From positions 186,001-250,000 of the forward strand of contig NZ_KE384491.1 in the NCBI RefSeq assembly GCF_000426065.1: 64,000 bases of DNA. The letters run 5' to 3'. The position numbers and the translations under genes are program-made. The stretch comes from Mycobacterium sp. URHD0025. Its GTDB lineage: Bacteria; Actinomycetota; Actinomycetes; Mycobacteriales; Mycobacteriaceae. Positions within the stretch are counted from its first letter, which is position 1; every line of letters starts with the position of its first letter. The notes below the pieces were generated by a model. It worked only from the letters and a program-made list of their open reading frames with translations, made no database searches and was not told where the DNA came from. This document shows positions 43,441 through 52,188 of the stretch, piece by piece.

Positions 43441-44364
43441 TCAACCATGCAGCGCACGGCGCAGCGCCGCGCCCTGCAGCGCGAAAAGCTGTTGGCTGAG
43501 CTCCCAGTCCGGCAGCAGCGAATCGAAGCCGTGGCACGTACCGGGAAAAAGGTGGAGCTCGGTGGCCACCCCCGCGGCCAACAGCCGGCGCGCATAGTCG
43601 AGCGCTTCGTCGCGCAGCGGATCCAGCTCCGAACAGGTGATCAGCGCCGGCGCCACACCGGTCAGGGCGGCCGCCCGGACGGGCACGGCGGACTCCGGCA
43701 CATCCCGGCCGCCGGCGTAGTGGCGCCACATCGCCACCGTCGCCGGACCGTCGAAGCCCGGGGTGTCGGCGAACTCCTCCTTCGACCGCGTGGGCCGGTC
43801 GTCGAGCACCGGCTGATGCAGTGCCTGGAACACGATCGGCGGTGCGGAACCGGCCGCGGAGTGCTGCGCCAGCAGTGCGGCGAGCGCGCCACCGGCGCTG
43901 CTTCCGGCCACCGCGACGCGTCCGGCGTCGATGTCGAGCTCGCCGGCCAACGTGGCCGTCCAATTGAGCACCATCATCGCGTCGTCGAAGGCAGCCGGAT
44001 AGGGATACTCGGGCGCCAGCCGGTAGTCCATCGCGATCACCGTGCAGCGGGCCCGCCGGGCCAACTCCACACATTGGATCTGGTCGGTGTCGAGGTTGCC
44101 GAGGACGAAGGCGCCCGAGTGGCAGTAGACCACCGCGGGTGACGGCGACGGCCCGCCACGGTAGATCCGCACCGCGATACTGCGTCGTCCGAGCGCGACG
44201 CGCGCCCCGACGATCTCCACGCCTGGCGTGTCCAGCACCTGCGCGGCATCGCGGCGGCGTTGATCCAGCGAGGCACGCACCACACCCAATTGGTCAGTGG
44301 TCAGGTCCGTGCGGGCCTCGGCAAACCCGTGAAGGGCGGTGTCGAGGCGGTCCAGCCAGGCCAT
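43441..44364 (-). CDS. Hormone-sensitive-lipase-family esterase
   Basis: A 307-residue alpha/beta hydrolase. The nucleophile is in VAVAGSSAGGALA near residue 150, the acid in ELDPLRDEALDYARRL near 245 and the His in GTCHGFDSLL near 275. The oxyanion-hole motif usually written HGGG reads CHSGAFVLG here. It would hydrolyse a short ester or lactone. It ends the seven-gene leftward operon beginning at 50343 and is 3 bases from the monooxygenase gene, a common esterase-Baeyer-Villiger pairing. Confidence 0.86.
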   Translation of the reverse strand: MAWLDRLDTALHGFAEARTDLTTDQLGVVRASLDQRRRDAAQVLDTPGVEIVGARVALGRRSIAVRIYRGGPSPSPAVVYCHSGAFVLGNLDTDQIQCVELARRARCTVIAMDYRLAPEYPYPAAFDDAMMVLNWTATLAGELDIDAGRVAVAGSSAGGALAALLAQHSAAGSAPPIVFQALHQPVLDDRPTRSKEEFADTPGFDGPATVAMWRHYAGGRDVPESAVPVRAAALTGVAPALITCSELDPLRDEALDYARRLLAAGVATELHLFPGTCHGFDSLLPDWELSQQLFALQGAALRRALHG

Positions 44365-44367
44365 GGC

Positions 44368-45876
44368 TCAGCCGTCCGTCCGATCGGCGGCCGCGGTCAC
44401 CGGGGCCGGGTAGTTGGTGGGCGGTTCGAAAGTGTAGTCCGCCGACCGGAACCGGCGGGTCATCGACCAGAAAGCCCGCGCACTGCGTGGCCACTGGGTG
44501 ACCACCCGGCCACTTGGGGCCCGAAAATAGCTGCTGCACCGGGTCAGCCACACTGTGCCCTGCATCCACTTGTCGATGTCGGCGAGAAACGCCGCCATCG
44601 CCGCGGGACGCACCGCGAGGTATGACTTACGTTTGCGCCGAAGATATTTCAGCGCTCGCACGACATAACGGGCCTGTGCCTCCAGGATGAAGATGACGCT
44701 GTTGGATCCGACATTCGTATTCGGCCCGTAGAGCATGAAGAAATTCGGGAACCCCGGCACCGTCATCCCGAGGTAGGCGAATGCCCCGTCACTCCAGGTG
44801 TCGTGCAGCGACAACCCGCCTTCACCGGTCACCTCGATCTGCCCCAGGTAGTCCGCGGCCGCGTACCCGGTGGCGCACACCACCACGTCGACCTCGAGTT
44901 CCCGACCATCCTCGGTGACCAACGACCGGGCCCGTAGCGCGCGGGCCGGGCTGGACACCACCTCGACGTTGGGCCTGGTCAGGGTCGCGATGAAATCCGG
45001 GGAGAACACCAGCCGTTTGCAGCCCAGTGGATGGTCCGGGGTCAGCTGGGCTCGCAGTTCCTCATCGGCCACGGTCGATTCGAGCAGGTTGAGCGCGAGT
45101 GCCTTGAACTCCTGTGTCTTGTCGCTGCCGTTCTCGATGACGGCGATGTTGGACTCACTGCGCAGCCAGAGCCGAGTTCGGTAGATCTTCTTCGCGAACG
45201 GCACGTGGGCGAACAGCCAGCGTTCCCGCTCGGTGTACGGGCGGTCGGGTTTCGGCAGTACCCAGGTCGCCGAGCGCTGCACCGAGTACACCTTCTCGGC
45301 CACCTTCGCCAGCTCCGGAACCACTTGCGAGGCAGTCGATCCGGTTCCGAGCACGGCCACCCGTGCACCCTCGAGTGCGACATCGTGATCCCATTCGGCG
45401 GTGTGCATGAGGGTGCCGGTGAACGGCTCTTCGGTCACCAGATTCGGCCGTAACGGTTGGGTGAACAGGCCGATGGCCGACACCACGATGTCGAACCGGT
45501 GCTGCTCCCCCGATCCGGTGGTCAACAACCAACTGTTGGCACCGGCATCCCACCGCGCCGCGGTGATCTCGGTGTTCAGCCGCAGATGGGGATCCAACCG
45601 ATAGCGCTCGGCGCACCGTTCGAAGTACGCCAAGATCTCCGGTTGCCCGGCCCACAGCCGGCTCCAGTCGGCGTTGAGATCGAACGAATACGAGTAGAGG
45701 TGCGATTTCACGTCGCAGGCCAGCCCCGGATACGTGTTGATCCGCCAGGTTCCACCGACCCCGTCTTCGCGGTCGAAGATGGTGAAGTCTCCGAAACCCG
45801 CCTTTTTCAAGAAGATTCCGAGTGCCAGGCCACCCGGACCGGCGCCGATGATCCCGACAGTGGGTGAACGGGACAT
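44368..45876 (-). CDS. Flavin-containing monooxygenase of the Baeyer-Villiger type
   Basis: A ~502-residue FAD/NADPH enzyme. FAD motif GAGPGG at residues 11-16, the Baeyer-Villiger fingerprint FTGTLMHTAEWD at 151-162, and the NADPH motif GTGSTASQ near 176. Such enzymes insert oxygen next to a ketone to form an ester or lactone. With an esterase directly downstream the pair could open a ring ketone. I use the ATG at 45876 just after the SDR stop; an ATG at 45900 would overlap that gene by 19 bases and add eight residues. Neither has a clear ribosome site. Confidence 0.87.
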   Translation of the reverse strand: MSRSPTVGIIGAGPGGLALGIFLKKAGFGDFTIFDREDGVGGTWRINTYPGLACDVKSHLYSYSFDLNADWSRLWAGQPEILAYFERCAERYRLDPHLRLNTEITAARWDAGANSWLLTTGSGEQHRFDIVVSAIGLFTQPLRPNLVTEEPFTGTLMHTAEWDHDVALEGARVAVLGTGSTASQVVPELAKVAEKVYSVQRSATWVLPKPDRPYTERERWLFAHVPFAKKIYRTRLWLRSESNIAVIENGSDKTQEFKALALNLLESTVADEELRAQLTPDHPLGCKRLVFSPDFIATLTRPNVEVVSSPARALRARSLVTEDGRELEVDVVVCATGYAAADYLGQIEVTGEGGLSLHDTWSDGAFAYLGMTVPGFPNFFMLYGPNTNVGSNSVIFILEAQARYVVRALKYLRRKRKSYLAVRPAAMAAFLADIDKWMQGTVWLTRCSSYFRAPSGRVVTQWPRSARAFWSMTRRFRSADYTFEPPTNYPAPVTAAADRTDG

Positions 45877-45881
45877 CCGCG

Positions 45882-46625
45882 CTATCCGATCTGCAGACAT
45901 TGGCCGCCGTCGATGACGAGCTCCGAGCCGGTGATGAACGCCGCCTGGTCCGACAACAGGAACGCCACAGCGTCCGCCATCTCGCCCGGCTTGCCCAGCC
46001 GCCCCAACGTAGCCCGCTCGGCCAGCCTGGCCTGGGTGGACGCGTCGAGCATCGGCGTCTCGACGGGTCCGGGAAAGATCGCGTTGACCCGGATCCCGTC
46101 ACGGCCCAGTTCGGCGGCGGCCACCTGGGTGAACCCGCGCAGCGCCCACTTCGACGAACCGTAGGCCGCGTGGTGCGGAAACGGGCGGATCGCGCCGGTG
46201 CTGCAGGTGTTCACCACAGCGGCGCCTTCTGCGCGACGCAGCGGTTCAAGGGCTGCCTGCAATCCCAGGAACGGGCCCAGACAGTTGACGCGCCAGGCCC
46301 CTTCGAACCCGGCCGGCGTTTCCTCTGCGATCGGGGCTCGGTGCAATACGCCGGCATTGTTGACCAGTGCGTTGAGCCCGCCGAATCGGGCCACAGTGGC
46401 TGCTACCGCGGCCTGCCAGTGCTCTGGCGATGTCACGTCCAGTTCGACTGCCAACACGTTGTCGCCGAACTCGGTTGTGGTAGGGGTGAGTTCGTCGATC
46501 AGATGATCCCCGGCGGTAACCCGGTAGCCGTCGGTCACCAGTTTGCGCACGATGGCCGCGCCCTGGCCACGGGCAGCACCGGTCACCAGCGCGACGCGGC
46601 TGCCATGCCCTGCTGCTGCGTTCAG
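45882..46625 (-). CDS. Short-chain dehydrogenase, probably started by CTG
   Basis: A ~247-residue SDR: VTGAARGQG near residue 15, NNAG near 88, the Ser in NTCSTGAIR and YGSSK near 155, then IFPGPVETPM. No ATG/GTG/TTG lies upstream of the Rossmann strand in frame. The first standard codon (GTG 46586) would begin inside VTGAARG and cut away beta-1. The in-frame CTG at 46625 gives MNAAAGHGSRVALVTG, a normal SDR N-terminus. It overlaps the upstream stop (CTGA) and has GAGGTGG nine bases before it. It likely oxidises a hydroxyl in the island pathway. Confidence 0.8.
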   Translation of the reverse strand: MNAAAGHGSRVALVTGAARGQGAAIVRKLVTDGYRVTAGDHLIDELTPTTTEFGDNVLAVELDVTSPEHWQAAVAATVARFGGLNALVNNAGVLHRAPIAEETPAGFEGAWRVNCLGPFLGLQAALEPLRRAEGAAVVNTCSTGAIRPFPHHAAYGSSKWALRGFTQVAAAELGRDGIRVNAIFPGPVETPMLDASTQARLAERATLGRLGKPGEMADAVAFLLSDQAAFITGSELVIDGGQCLQIG

Positions 46626-47434
46626 TTGTAGCCACCTCGTTCTGTGCCGGTTGCGGTGCTCCCGGATACGGTCGCACCGCCGGCATGTCCTGTTGCCTCG
46701 GCGAGGTGCTCGGCGGCACCGCGGCGCAGCGCTTGAGATTCCGAGGCCAGCGTGACCATCTGGAACCCCAAGTCGGCCACGGTCTTTCCGAGCTTCCCTG
46801 CCCCGGCGTGGATTCCGGCGATCAACCCGGCGCCGTGAGCGGCGGTGTGGATGCCGGCCATCGCGGCACGTACTTCGGGGTGCGTCCAGGCGTCGGCGAG
46901 CTGGTATCCCATGGAGATCGCCAAATCCGCCGGGCCGACGTAGATCCCGGTCAGTCCCGGTACCGCGCAGATCTCGTGGACCGCGGCCAGACCGCGCGCC
47001 GTCTCGATCATCGCGAACACACTCACTCGGCGTTCCAACTCGGCGGTGTCGTGTCCGAGGCTGGCTCGCAGCGGCCCGAAGCTGCGCACGCCGGCCGGGG
47101 CGTACCTGGTGGCCGCGACCGCCGCGGCGGCCTGCTCGGCGGATTCGACCATGGCGATGATCACCGCGTCGGCACCCGCGTCGAGCACCCGGCCGATCGG
47201 AGCGGGATCAGCCGAGGGCAGCCGTACCGCGGTGGCGATCGGGACATGCTCGAGGCGGCGAAGCAGCAGCGCCACGTCGGCGTCGTCGAGATAGCCGTGC
47301 TGCACGTCGAATCCGACGTAGTGGTAGCCGGCCGCCGCGAACTCCTCGGGACCCAGGATGGTCGGACCGACGACCCATCCACCCCATACCTGGGCATGAG
47401 CCGCCAGAGCTTCCTGCAGCCTGCTGGGGTTCAT
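46622..47434 (-). CDS. HpcH/HpaI-type aldolase or citrate-lyase-like enzyme
   Basis: A 270-residue TIM-barrel class II aldolase. Conserved parts are FAAAGYHYVGFDVQHGYLDD near residue 35 and VFAMIETARGLAAVHEICAVPGLTGIYVGPADLA near 150-180, with the metal-binding Glu in MIET and Asp in GPADLA. Relatives cleave 2-oxo-4-hydroxy acids to pyruvate or glyoxylate and an aldehyde. The ATG at 47434 overlaps the dehydrogenase stop (ATGA). It probably acts on a late pathway intermediate. Confidence 0.85.
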   Translation of the reverse strand: MNPSRLQEALAAHAQVWGGWVVGPTILGPEEFAAAGYHYVGFDVQHGYLDDADVALLLRRLEHVPIATAVRLPSADPAPIGRVLDAGADAVIIAMVESAEQAAAAVAATRYAPAGVRSFGPLRASLGHDTAELERRVSVFAMIETARGLAAVHEICAVPGLTGIYVGPADLAISMGYQLADAWTHPEVRAAMAGIHTAAHGAGLIAGIHAGAGKLGKTVADLGFQMVTLASESQALRRGAAEHLAEATGHAGGATVSGSTATGTERGGYN

Positions 47435-48399
47435 CGGGTGATCGCGATCTTGACGCGTTCTGGCACCGGACGGCAGGCGAGTTCGAATGCCGCCTGCACA
47501 TCGTCGGAGCCGAAGGTGTGGGTCACGTAGTTCGGTAGCAGGTCGGGATGCTCCCGGGCGAATTCGCCGGCGCGGCGCAGTACCCGCTGACGGTCCAGTG
47601 TGACACCGGATTTCAGGGTCAGATTGTTGCGGAGCATGGTGCGCATACTGATGGGATAGCTGTCGTCGTCGGGTACTCCGAAATAGAACACCGTGCCCCC
47701 GAATGCACTGGCTTCCAACGCGTGGTTGAGTGTGGCGACCTGATGCCCGACAGCCTCGATGACGACGTCGGGCTTGCCGGTCGACCCCAGGTGCCTCACC
47801 CAACGGTCGCTGGTGGCCCGGACGGGGTTATCGACCCCGAAGCAGGCACTCACCGACGAGCGGTCCACCGGATCCACACCGGTGATGCGAGACGCACCGA
47901 AAGTCTTTGCCACATAGGAGAACAGCAACCCGATCGAGCCCTGCCCGATGACGGCTACATGGCGGCCGCGAAGATCCGGCAATTGCTCGACGGCATAGAG
48001 GACACAGGCCAACGGTTGCAGGCCGACGGCCAGTTCCGGAGCCAGCACCGGGTCGTAGGACACCAGCCCGGCTCCGTCGGCGATCACGCGGCCCATCAGA
48101 CCGTCGAAGCCCGACGCCCAGCCCACCACGCGTTCCCCCGGCCGGTGATCCGGGTGCCGGCTGGCCAGTACCTCGCCCGCGATCTCGTGGATCGGGAAGC
48201 CGTTCATCTCTGCCGCGCAGCATCCGGTGTCACCCGGCAGCTTGCCCTGGGTGCCACGGAATCCGGGCAGATCGCTGCCGCAAATTCCGGCGGCCAGGAA
48301 GTCGAGCAGCACCTGACCGTCCGTCAACGATTCCGGTGAGGGCTCCGAAACCTCGCTCCGCTCAAACGCGTAGGGAGCGACGAGCCGATACGACCACAC
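47431..48399 (-). CDS. Zinc-type medium-chain alcohol dehydrogenase
   Basis: A 322-residue MDR protein. The catalytic zinc site is in AAGICGSDLPGF (Cys) and FPIHEIAGEV (His-Glu). The NAD-binding motif VAVIGQGSIGLLFSYVAK is near residue 150. The four-Cys structural zinc lobe seems absent. It resembles threonine/sorbitol dehydrogenase-like enzymes; the substrate is unknown. The GTG at 48399 follows the P450 stop by one base and has GGAGGT six bases upstream, which settles the start. Confidence 0.85.
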   Translation of the reverse strand: MWSYRLVAPYAFERSEVSEPSPESLTDGQVLLDFLAAGICGSDLPGFRGTQGKLPGDTGCCAAEMNGFPIHEIAGEVLASRHPDHRPGERVVGWASGFDGLMGRVIADGAGLVSYDPVLAPELAVGLQPLACVLYAVEQLPDLRGRHVAVIGQGSIGLLFSYVAKTFGASRITGVDPVDRSSVSACFGVDNPVRATSDRWVRHLGSTGKPDVVIEAVGHQVATLNHALEASAFGGTVFYFGVPDDDSYPISMRTMLRNNLTLKSGVTLDRQRVLRRAGEFAREHPDLLPNYVTHTFGSDDVQAAFELACRPVPERVKIAITR

Positions 48400-48400
48400 G

Positions 48401-49630
48401 TCAGACCTCCACCGGAATGTTGTTCCAGCCCCACTGGAAACTCGACGGTGGCCGCAGTGCCGCGGCCTCGTCGATGCGGTAGTCGGGCACACGTTTGAGG
48501 AACTCCTGGATCATGATCGTGATCTCCAGCCGGGCCACGTGCACACCGAGACAGAAATGCTGCCCGTGACCGAACGACAGCAGCCGTTCGATGGGCCGGT
48601 TCCACACGAATGCGTCAGGATTGTCGTACTCCCGTTCGTCGCGTGCGGCGGAGGCCAGCAGGGTGATGACGCGTTGACCCGGTTCGATCGTGGTGCCGCG
48701 CACGGTGTACGGCCGTCGCACGGTCCGGGCGAACCACTGCGCTGGAGCGCTGTACCGGATGATCTCTTCGCGGGCGACGGGCACGTTGCCGTCGAGATCT
48801 GAACGTACCGCGGCCAATTGGTCAGGGTGGCGGAGCAGCTCCCACAGACCGGCGGCGGTGATCTTCGGGACGGTTTCCGTACCGCCGATGAAGACACCCA
48901 GCATCTGCACGGCGGCTTCCATGTCGCCGAACGCCGAGCCGTCGGGCAACCGGTAATCGATCAGTGCGTCGGCGATCGGCACGCTGCCGTCGTGGCCTTC
49001 TGCGCGCCGGCGCTCGATGATCGGGGTGAGGTAGGACAGGTAGCCGGGGCGGGCGTTGCCGACTTCGACCCCTTCCCCGGGCTGCGCGAGACTGCCCGCG
49101 TTGACGGTGGCCAGCACTTCCGGCGCCAGATCGACTGGTAAACCTACGAATTCACAGACCATCGCGGCCGCGACGATGCCGCCGTAATCCTGGGTCAGGT
49201 CGAAGGTCCCGCGCGGCAGGAGTTCGTCGAGGCGCTCGTTGGCCAGCGTCCTGATCCGATCGGCCAGCTTGGCCGCCGATCGCGGCCGGAACTGTGCCGA
49301 GGTGCAGCGCCGCACGTCCTCGTAGATCGGCGAATCGAAGTTGGCGTGGAAGGGCATCGGGTGGAGCGAAGGGTCGGGCACCGCGCCGTCGTTGCGTTGC
49401 GCCAGCACGTTCGCGGCGGGCAGCGTGCCCTCGGACGCCACGAAGGTTCCGTCGTTGACCCCGAGCACGTCCCAGATGTCGCCGAACCGGGACAGCGCGT
49501 AGGTGTCCCATTTGTCGATGTAGTACACCGGGTACTCGTCGCGCAGGATCCGGTAGTACGGCAGCGGGTCGGCCATCACATCGGGATCGAACGGATCGTA
49601 GGTGAAGTCCTGCAGCACAGGTTGATTCAC
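48401..49630 (-). CDS. Cytochrome P450
   Basis: A 409-residue soluble bacterial P450. I-helix segment MLGVFIGGTETVPK, a K-helix-type stretch EEIIRYSAPAQWFARTV, and the heme loop FGHGQHFCLG with the axial Cys at residue 360. It would hydroxylate the island's substrate using electrons from a ferredoxin such as the one at 55539. It is the second gene of the leftward operon, 8 bases after the 50343 gene. Confidence 0.92.
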   Translation of the reverse strand: MNQPVLQDFTYDPFDPDVMADPLPYYRILRDEYPVYYIDKWDTYALSRFGDIWDVLGVNDGTFVASEGTLPAANVLAQRNDGAVPDPSLHPMPFHANFDSPIYEDVRRCTSAQFRPRSAAKLADRIRTLANERLDELLPRGTFDLTQDYGGIVAAAMVCEFVGLPVDLAPEVLATVNAGSLAQPGEGVEVGNARPGYLSYLTPIIERRRAEGHDGSVPIADALIDYRLPDGSAFGDMEAAVQMLGVFIGGTETVPKITAAGLWELLRHPDQLAAVRSDLDGNVPVAREEIIRYSAPAQWFARTVRRPYTVRGTTIEPGQRVITLLASAARDEREYDNPDAFVWNRPIERLLSFGHGQHFCLGVHVARLEITIMIQEFLKRVPDYRIDEAAALRPPSSFQWGWNNIPVEV

Positions 49631-49638
49631 GGCATGAC

Positions 49639-50343
49639 CTACTTCAGCGGCGAGGGTGGCAAGGCCGAGAGGATGGAGTCCTCCCAGCCGTCACGAAGGG
49701 CGGGGGCCACGCTCATCCAGGTGACGATCTCCGCGGGCGGGTTGCCCTTCCACGACGGGTAGTGGTTCTCGAAACAATCCCAGTCGTCGTCGAGGGCCCA
49801 GTAGTGGATCACCTCGTTGAATCGGAAGGTGGTGATGAAGGAGCCCAGCCAGCGTTTGCCGGTGCTTTCCGACCACGGCACGTACAGCCGCTCCAGTTCC
49901 CGAATGTAATCGTCTTGACGCCCGGGTTTGGTCTGCATGATCTCCTGGATCACCAGTCCGGCCCCGAAACTCGCCTCTTTCAGCTGAGCGAGCGTCCTGT
50001 TGTACTTGCCCGCGTACATGATTCGGCCCTCGCCACGTGCGCCGAGCTCGGACAGGTATGCCGCCCACTGCAATGCGGGCTTCTCGTGACTGCCACCGGC
50101 CGCTTGCGCCTTGCCGATCCGTGCGTAATCGGCGAATGCGTCGATCTCCCAGATGATCGTCACCTGCGGCCAGTGTCCGTTGTAGGGCGTGGTTTCCCAG
50201 ATCGCGAACAACCGGGCGCCGAGATCCTCCATCATCGGCTGGTAGATCTCACCGAACGTCTCCACGAACCGGTCGGGGCGCCCCGACCCCAGGTCGATGG
50301 TCTCGTGCAGATACAGCAGCGTGTGGCCGTAGAACTTCTTCAT
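49639..50343 (-). CDS. NIPSNAP-like/dimeric alpha-beta barrel protein
   Basis: A 234-residue protein with two related halves of about 110 residues, each with the ferredoxin-like pattern of NIPSNAP/ABM proteins (FYGHTLLYLHETIDLGSGR in parts, then VIQEIMQTKPGRQDDYIRELERLYVPWSES in parts). Many Trp/Tyr residues suggest a hydrophobic pocket. No catalytic motif is evident. It leads the operon P450-ADH-aldolase-SDR-BVMO-esterase, 39 bases from box 2. A role in catabolism is inferred from position. Confidence 0.65.
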   Translation of the reverse strand: MKKFYGHTLLYLHETIDLGSGRPDRFVETFGEIYQPMMEDLGARLFAIWETTPYNGHWPQVTIIWEIDAFADYARIGKAQAAGGSHEKPALQWAAYLSELGARGEGRIMYAGKYNRTLAQLKEASFGAGLVIQEIMQTKPGRQDDYIRELERLYVPWSESTGKRWLGSFITTFRFNEVIHYWALDDDWDCFENHYPSWKGNPPAEIVTWMSVAPALRDGWEDSILSALPPSPLK

Positions 50344-50382
50344 CTACCGCACTCCGGTGGTTGACAGTGACACCATGCGAGC

Positions 50383-50409
50383 GTGACACTTGGGGCGTGT
50401 TTTGTAAAG
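50383..50409. promoter_or_regulatory. Island regulatory box 2
   Basis: GTGACA (50383-50388), 14 bases, TGTAAAG (50403-50409). It lies 10 bases before the SMP-30 start and 39 from the opposite 50343 start, so one box can serve both operons. Additional TGACA copies occur at 50362-50366 and 50368-50372. Confidence 0.6.
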
Positions 50410-50419
50410 GTGCGCGGAC

Positions 50420-51280
50420 ATGACGGCAGGAACGGAACAGACCGGGACAACCGAACTGGCGCATGGTTTCTGTTTCGGTGAGGGGCCGCGGTGGTTCGAA
50501 GGCCTGCTGTGGTTTTCCGACATGCTGGGCGAGGCCGTACACACGGTCACGTTGTCAGGTTCCATGACCACCCTGCCCGTACCCGGACATGCCCCGTCGG
50601 GTTTGGGCTTTCGGCCCGACGGAACCCTGCTCATCGTGTCGACCGAGCGCCGACAGGTGCTGCGCTACGACGGCGACACCGTCGAACTGCTGGTGGACCT
50701 CAGCGATCTGGTCCCAGCAGCCCTCGGCGACATGGTGGTGGACGAGCACGGCCGCGCCTATGTCGGATCCCAGGCTCGAACGGGCGGGGTGATCGTGCGT
50801 ATCGACCCCGATGACCGGGTGACGGTGGTGGCCGAGGATCTCGACTTCCCGAACGGCTTGGTGATCACCCCAGACGGCAGCACCCTGATCGTCGCGGAGT
50901 CCACCGCGCGGCGATTGAGCGCCTTCACTATCCGCAACGACGGCAGCCTCACCGACCGGCGGGTGTTCGCTGACGGTCTCGACGGCCCGCCCGACGGTCT
51001 CGCCATCGACGCCGAAGGCGGGGTGTGGACGGCACTGACCCTGGCCCAGGAGTTCCAGCGCATCGCCCCGGACGGATCCGGCGTCACGCACCGGATCGGC
51101 ACCGACGGGCGTACCGCGATCGCGTGTGCACTGGGTGGCGTTGAGGGGCGCACCCTGTTCATGGTCACCACCACCGACGCCTATCCAGAGCGCCTGATCG
51201 GCACCAAGTTGTCGCGGGTCGACGCGCTCATCGTGGAAACGCCCGCACCGGGCGATCACGACCTGCTTCACCATCATTGA
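50420..51280 (+). CDS. SMP-30/gluconolactonase-family lactonase
   Basis: A 286-residue six-bladed beta-propeller. The metal-site Glu is in FCFGEGPRWFEG near residue 18, with an Asn in DFPNGLVITPDGSTL near 150 and an Asp in GPPDGLAIDAEGGVW near 195. Members hydrolyse lactones. This fits ring opening of a Baeyer-Villiger product made by the divergent operon. It is followed by a thioesterase gene 26 bases downstream. Confidence 0.83.
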   Translation: MTAGTEQTGTTELAHGFCFGEGPRWFEGLLWFSDMLGEAVHTVTLSGSMTTLPVPGHAPSGLGFRPDGTLLIVSTERRQVLRYDGDTVELLVDLSDLVPAALGDMVVDEHGRAYVGSQARTGGVIVRIDPDDRVTVVAEDLDFPNGLVITPDGSTLIVAESTARRLSAFTIRNDGSLTDRRVFADGLDGPPDGLAIDAEGGVWTALTLAQEFQRIAPDGSGVTHRIGTDGRTAIACALGGVEGRTLFMVTTTDAYPERLIGTKLSRVDALIVETPAPGDHDLLHHH

Positions 51281-51306
51281 CGACCACCACCACTCGAACG
51301 GTAGAT

Positions 51307-52128
51307 ATGTCCGACTCTTACTACGAGCTGATCGACGAGAACGACCCGATCGGCGAGAAATTCGCTGCCACCGACATGGCCCGCGGCACCTGGTCGGCTT
51401 CCATCCAGCACGGCGCCCCGGTGTCGGCCTTGCTGGTGCGTGCACTGGAACGCTGCGACCACCGCACCGACACCCGGTTGAGCCGGGTGGCCATCGACCT
51501 GATGGGCGGGGTGCCGTCGGAGGGCGATCTGTGGGTCCGTGCGCAGCTGGAACGGCCGGGCAAGCAGATCGAACTGGTCAGCGCCGAAATGCTGGCCCCC
51601 GGGCCAGATGGAGCAGCCCGGACAGTGGCACGGGCCAGCGGATGGCGGATGTTGCAACTGGACACCAGCGCGATCGCGCACACCGGCGTCGAGCCACTGC
51701 CGCCGCTGGAGCGCGCGCGCAGCCGCGACATGGCCAAGAACTGGGAGCCCAACTACGTGCACAGCGTGGACTGGCGCTGGCTGACAGTGCCCCAGTCGCC
51801 CGGCCCGGGTGAATCCTGGCTCAAACCGACGGTCGACGTGGTCAAGGGTGAATCGATGACGCCGCTTCAGCGGCTGTTCGCGGTGGCCGACGACGCCAAC
51901 GGCATCGGTTCCAAGATCGACATCCGCAAGTGGACATTCCTCAACACCGACCTGGTGGTGCACATTCACCGGGTGCCCGATGGGGAGTGGATCGGCATTC
52001 GCGCCGACACCAACTACGGGCCCGATGGCATCGGCACCACGGTCGGGACATTGTTCGACCAGACGGGCGCTGTCGGCGCGATCCAGCAGTCGGTACTGGT
52101 GCGGCCCCGCCCACCCAAGAATTCCTAG
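51307..52128 (+). CDS. TesB-like thioesterase-superfamily protein
   Basis: A 273-residue double-hotdog protein: ASIQHGAPVSALLVRALERC early and LVVHIHRVPDGEWIGIRADTNYGPDGIGTT near the C-terminus. It resembles the thioesterase group in which the C-terminal DGEWIG segment replaces DGWLLY. A CoA-thioester role is probable but not certain. I prefer the ATG at 51307 (MSDSYYELIDEND); a TTG at 51277 overlaps the lactonase stop and is possible. Confidence 0.75.
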   Translation: MSDSYYELIDENDPIGEKFAATDMARGTWSASIQHGAPVSALLVRALERCDHRTDTRLSRVAIDLMGGVPSEGDLWVRAQLERPGKQIELVSAEMLAPGPDGAARTVARASGWRMLQLDTSAIAHTGVEPLPPLERARSRDMAKNWEPNYVHSVDWRWLTVPQSPGPGESWLKPTVDVVKGESMTPLQRLFAVADDANGIGSKIDIRKWTFLNTDLVVHIHRVPDGEWIGIRADTNYGPDGIGTTVGTLFDQTGAVGAIQQSVLVRPRPPKNS

Positions 52129-52130
52129 CG

Positions 52131-52188
52131 CGAGCAGACGTAAAACTGCCCTTTTTCAAGGGTTTTCGGGCAGTTTTGTGTCTGCTCG
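52131..52188. terminator. Long bidirectional hairpin terminator
   Basis: Nine-base arms CGAGCAGAC/GTCTGCTCG enclose ten-base arms AAAACTGCCC/GGGCAGTTTT, separated by a GT/GT mismatch, with a 16-base loop. It lies between the convergent thioesterase (stop 52128) and hydroxy-acid oxidase (stop 52156) genes and covers the latter's last codons. The T-runs on both strands suit termination in both directions. Confidence 0.75.

Noticed and set aside
42099..43499. A 466-codon plus-strand frame over the MinD/ParA-like gene
   Set aside because: Shadow of the ATPase, whose Walker motif is on the minus strand.
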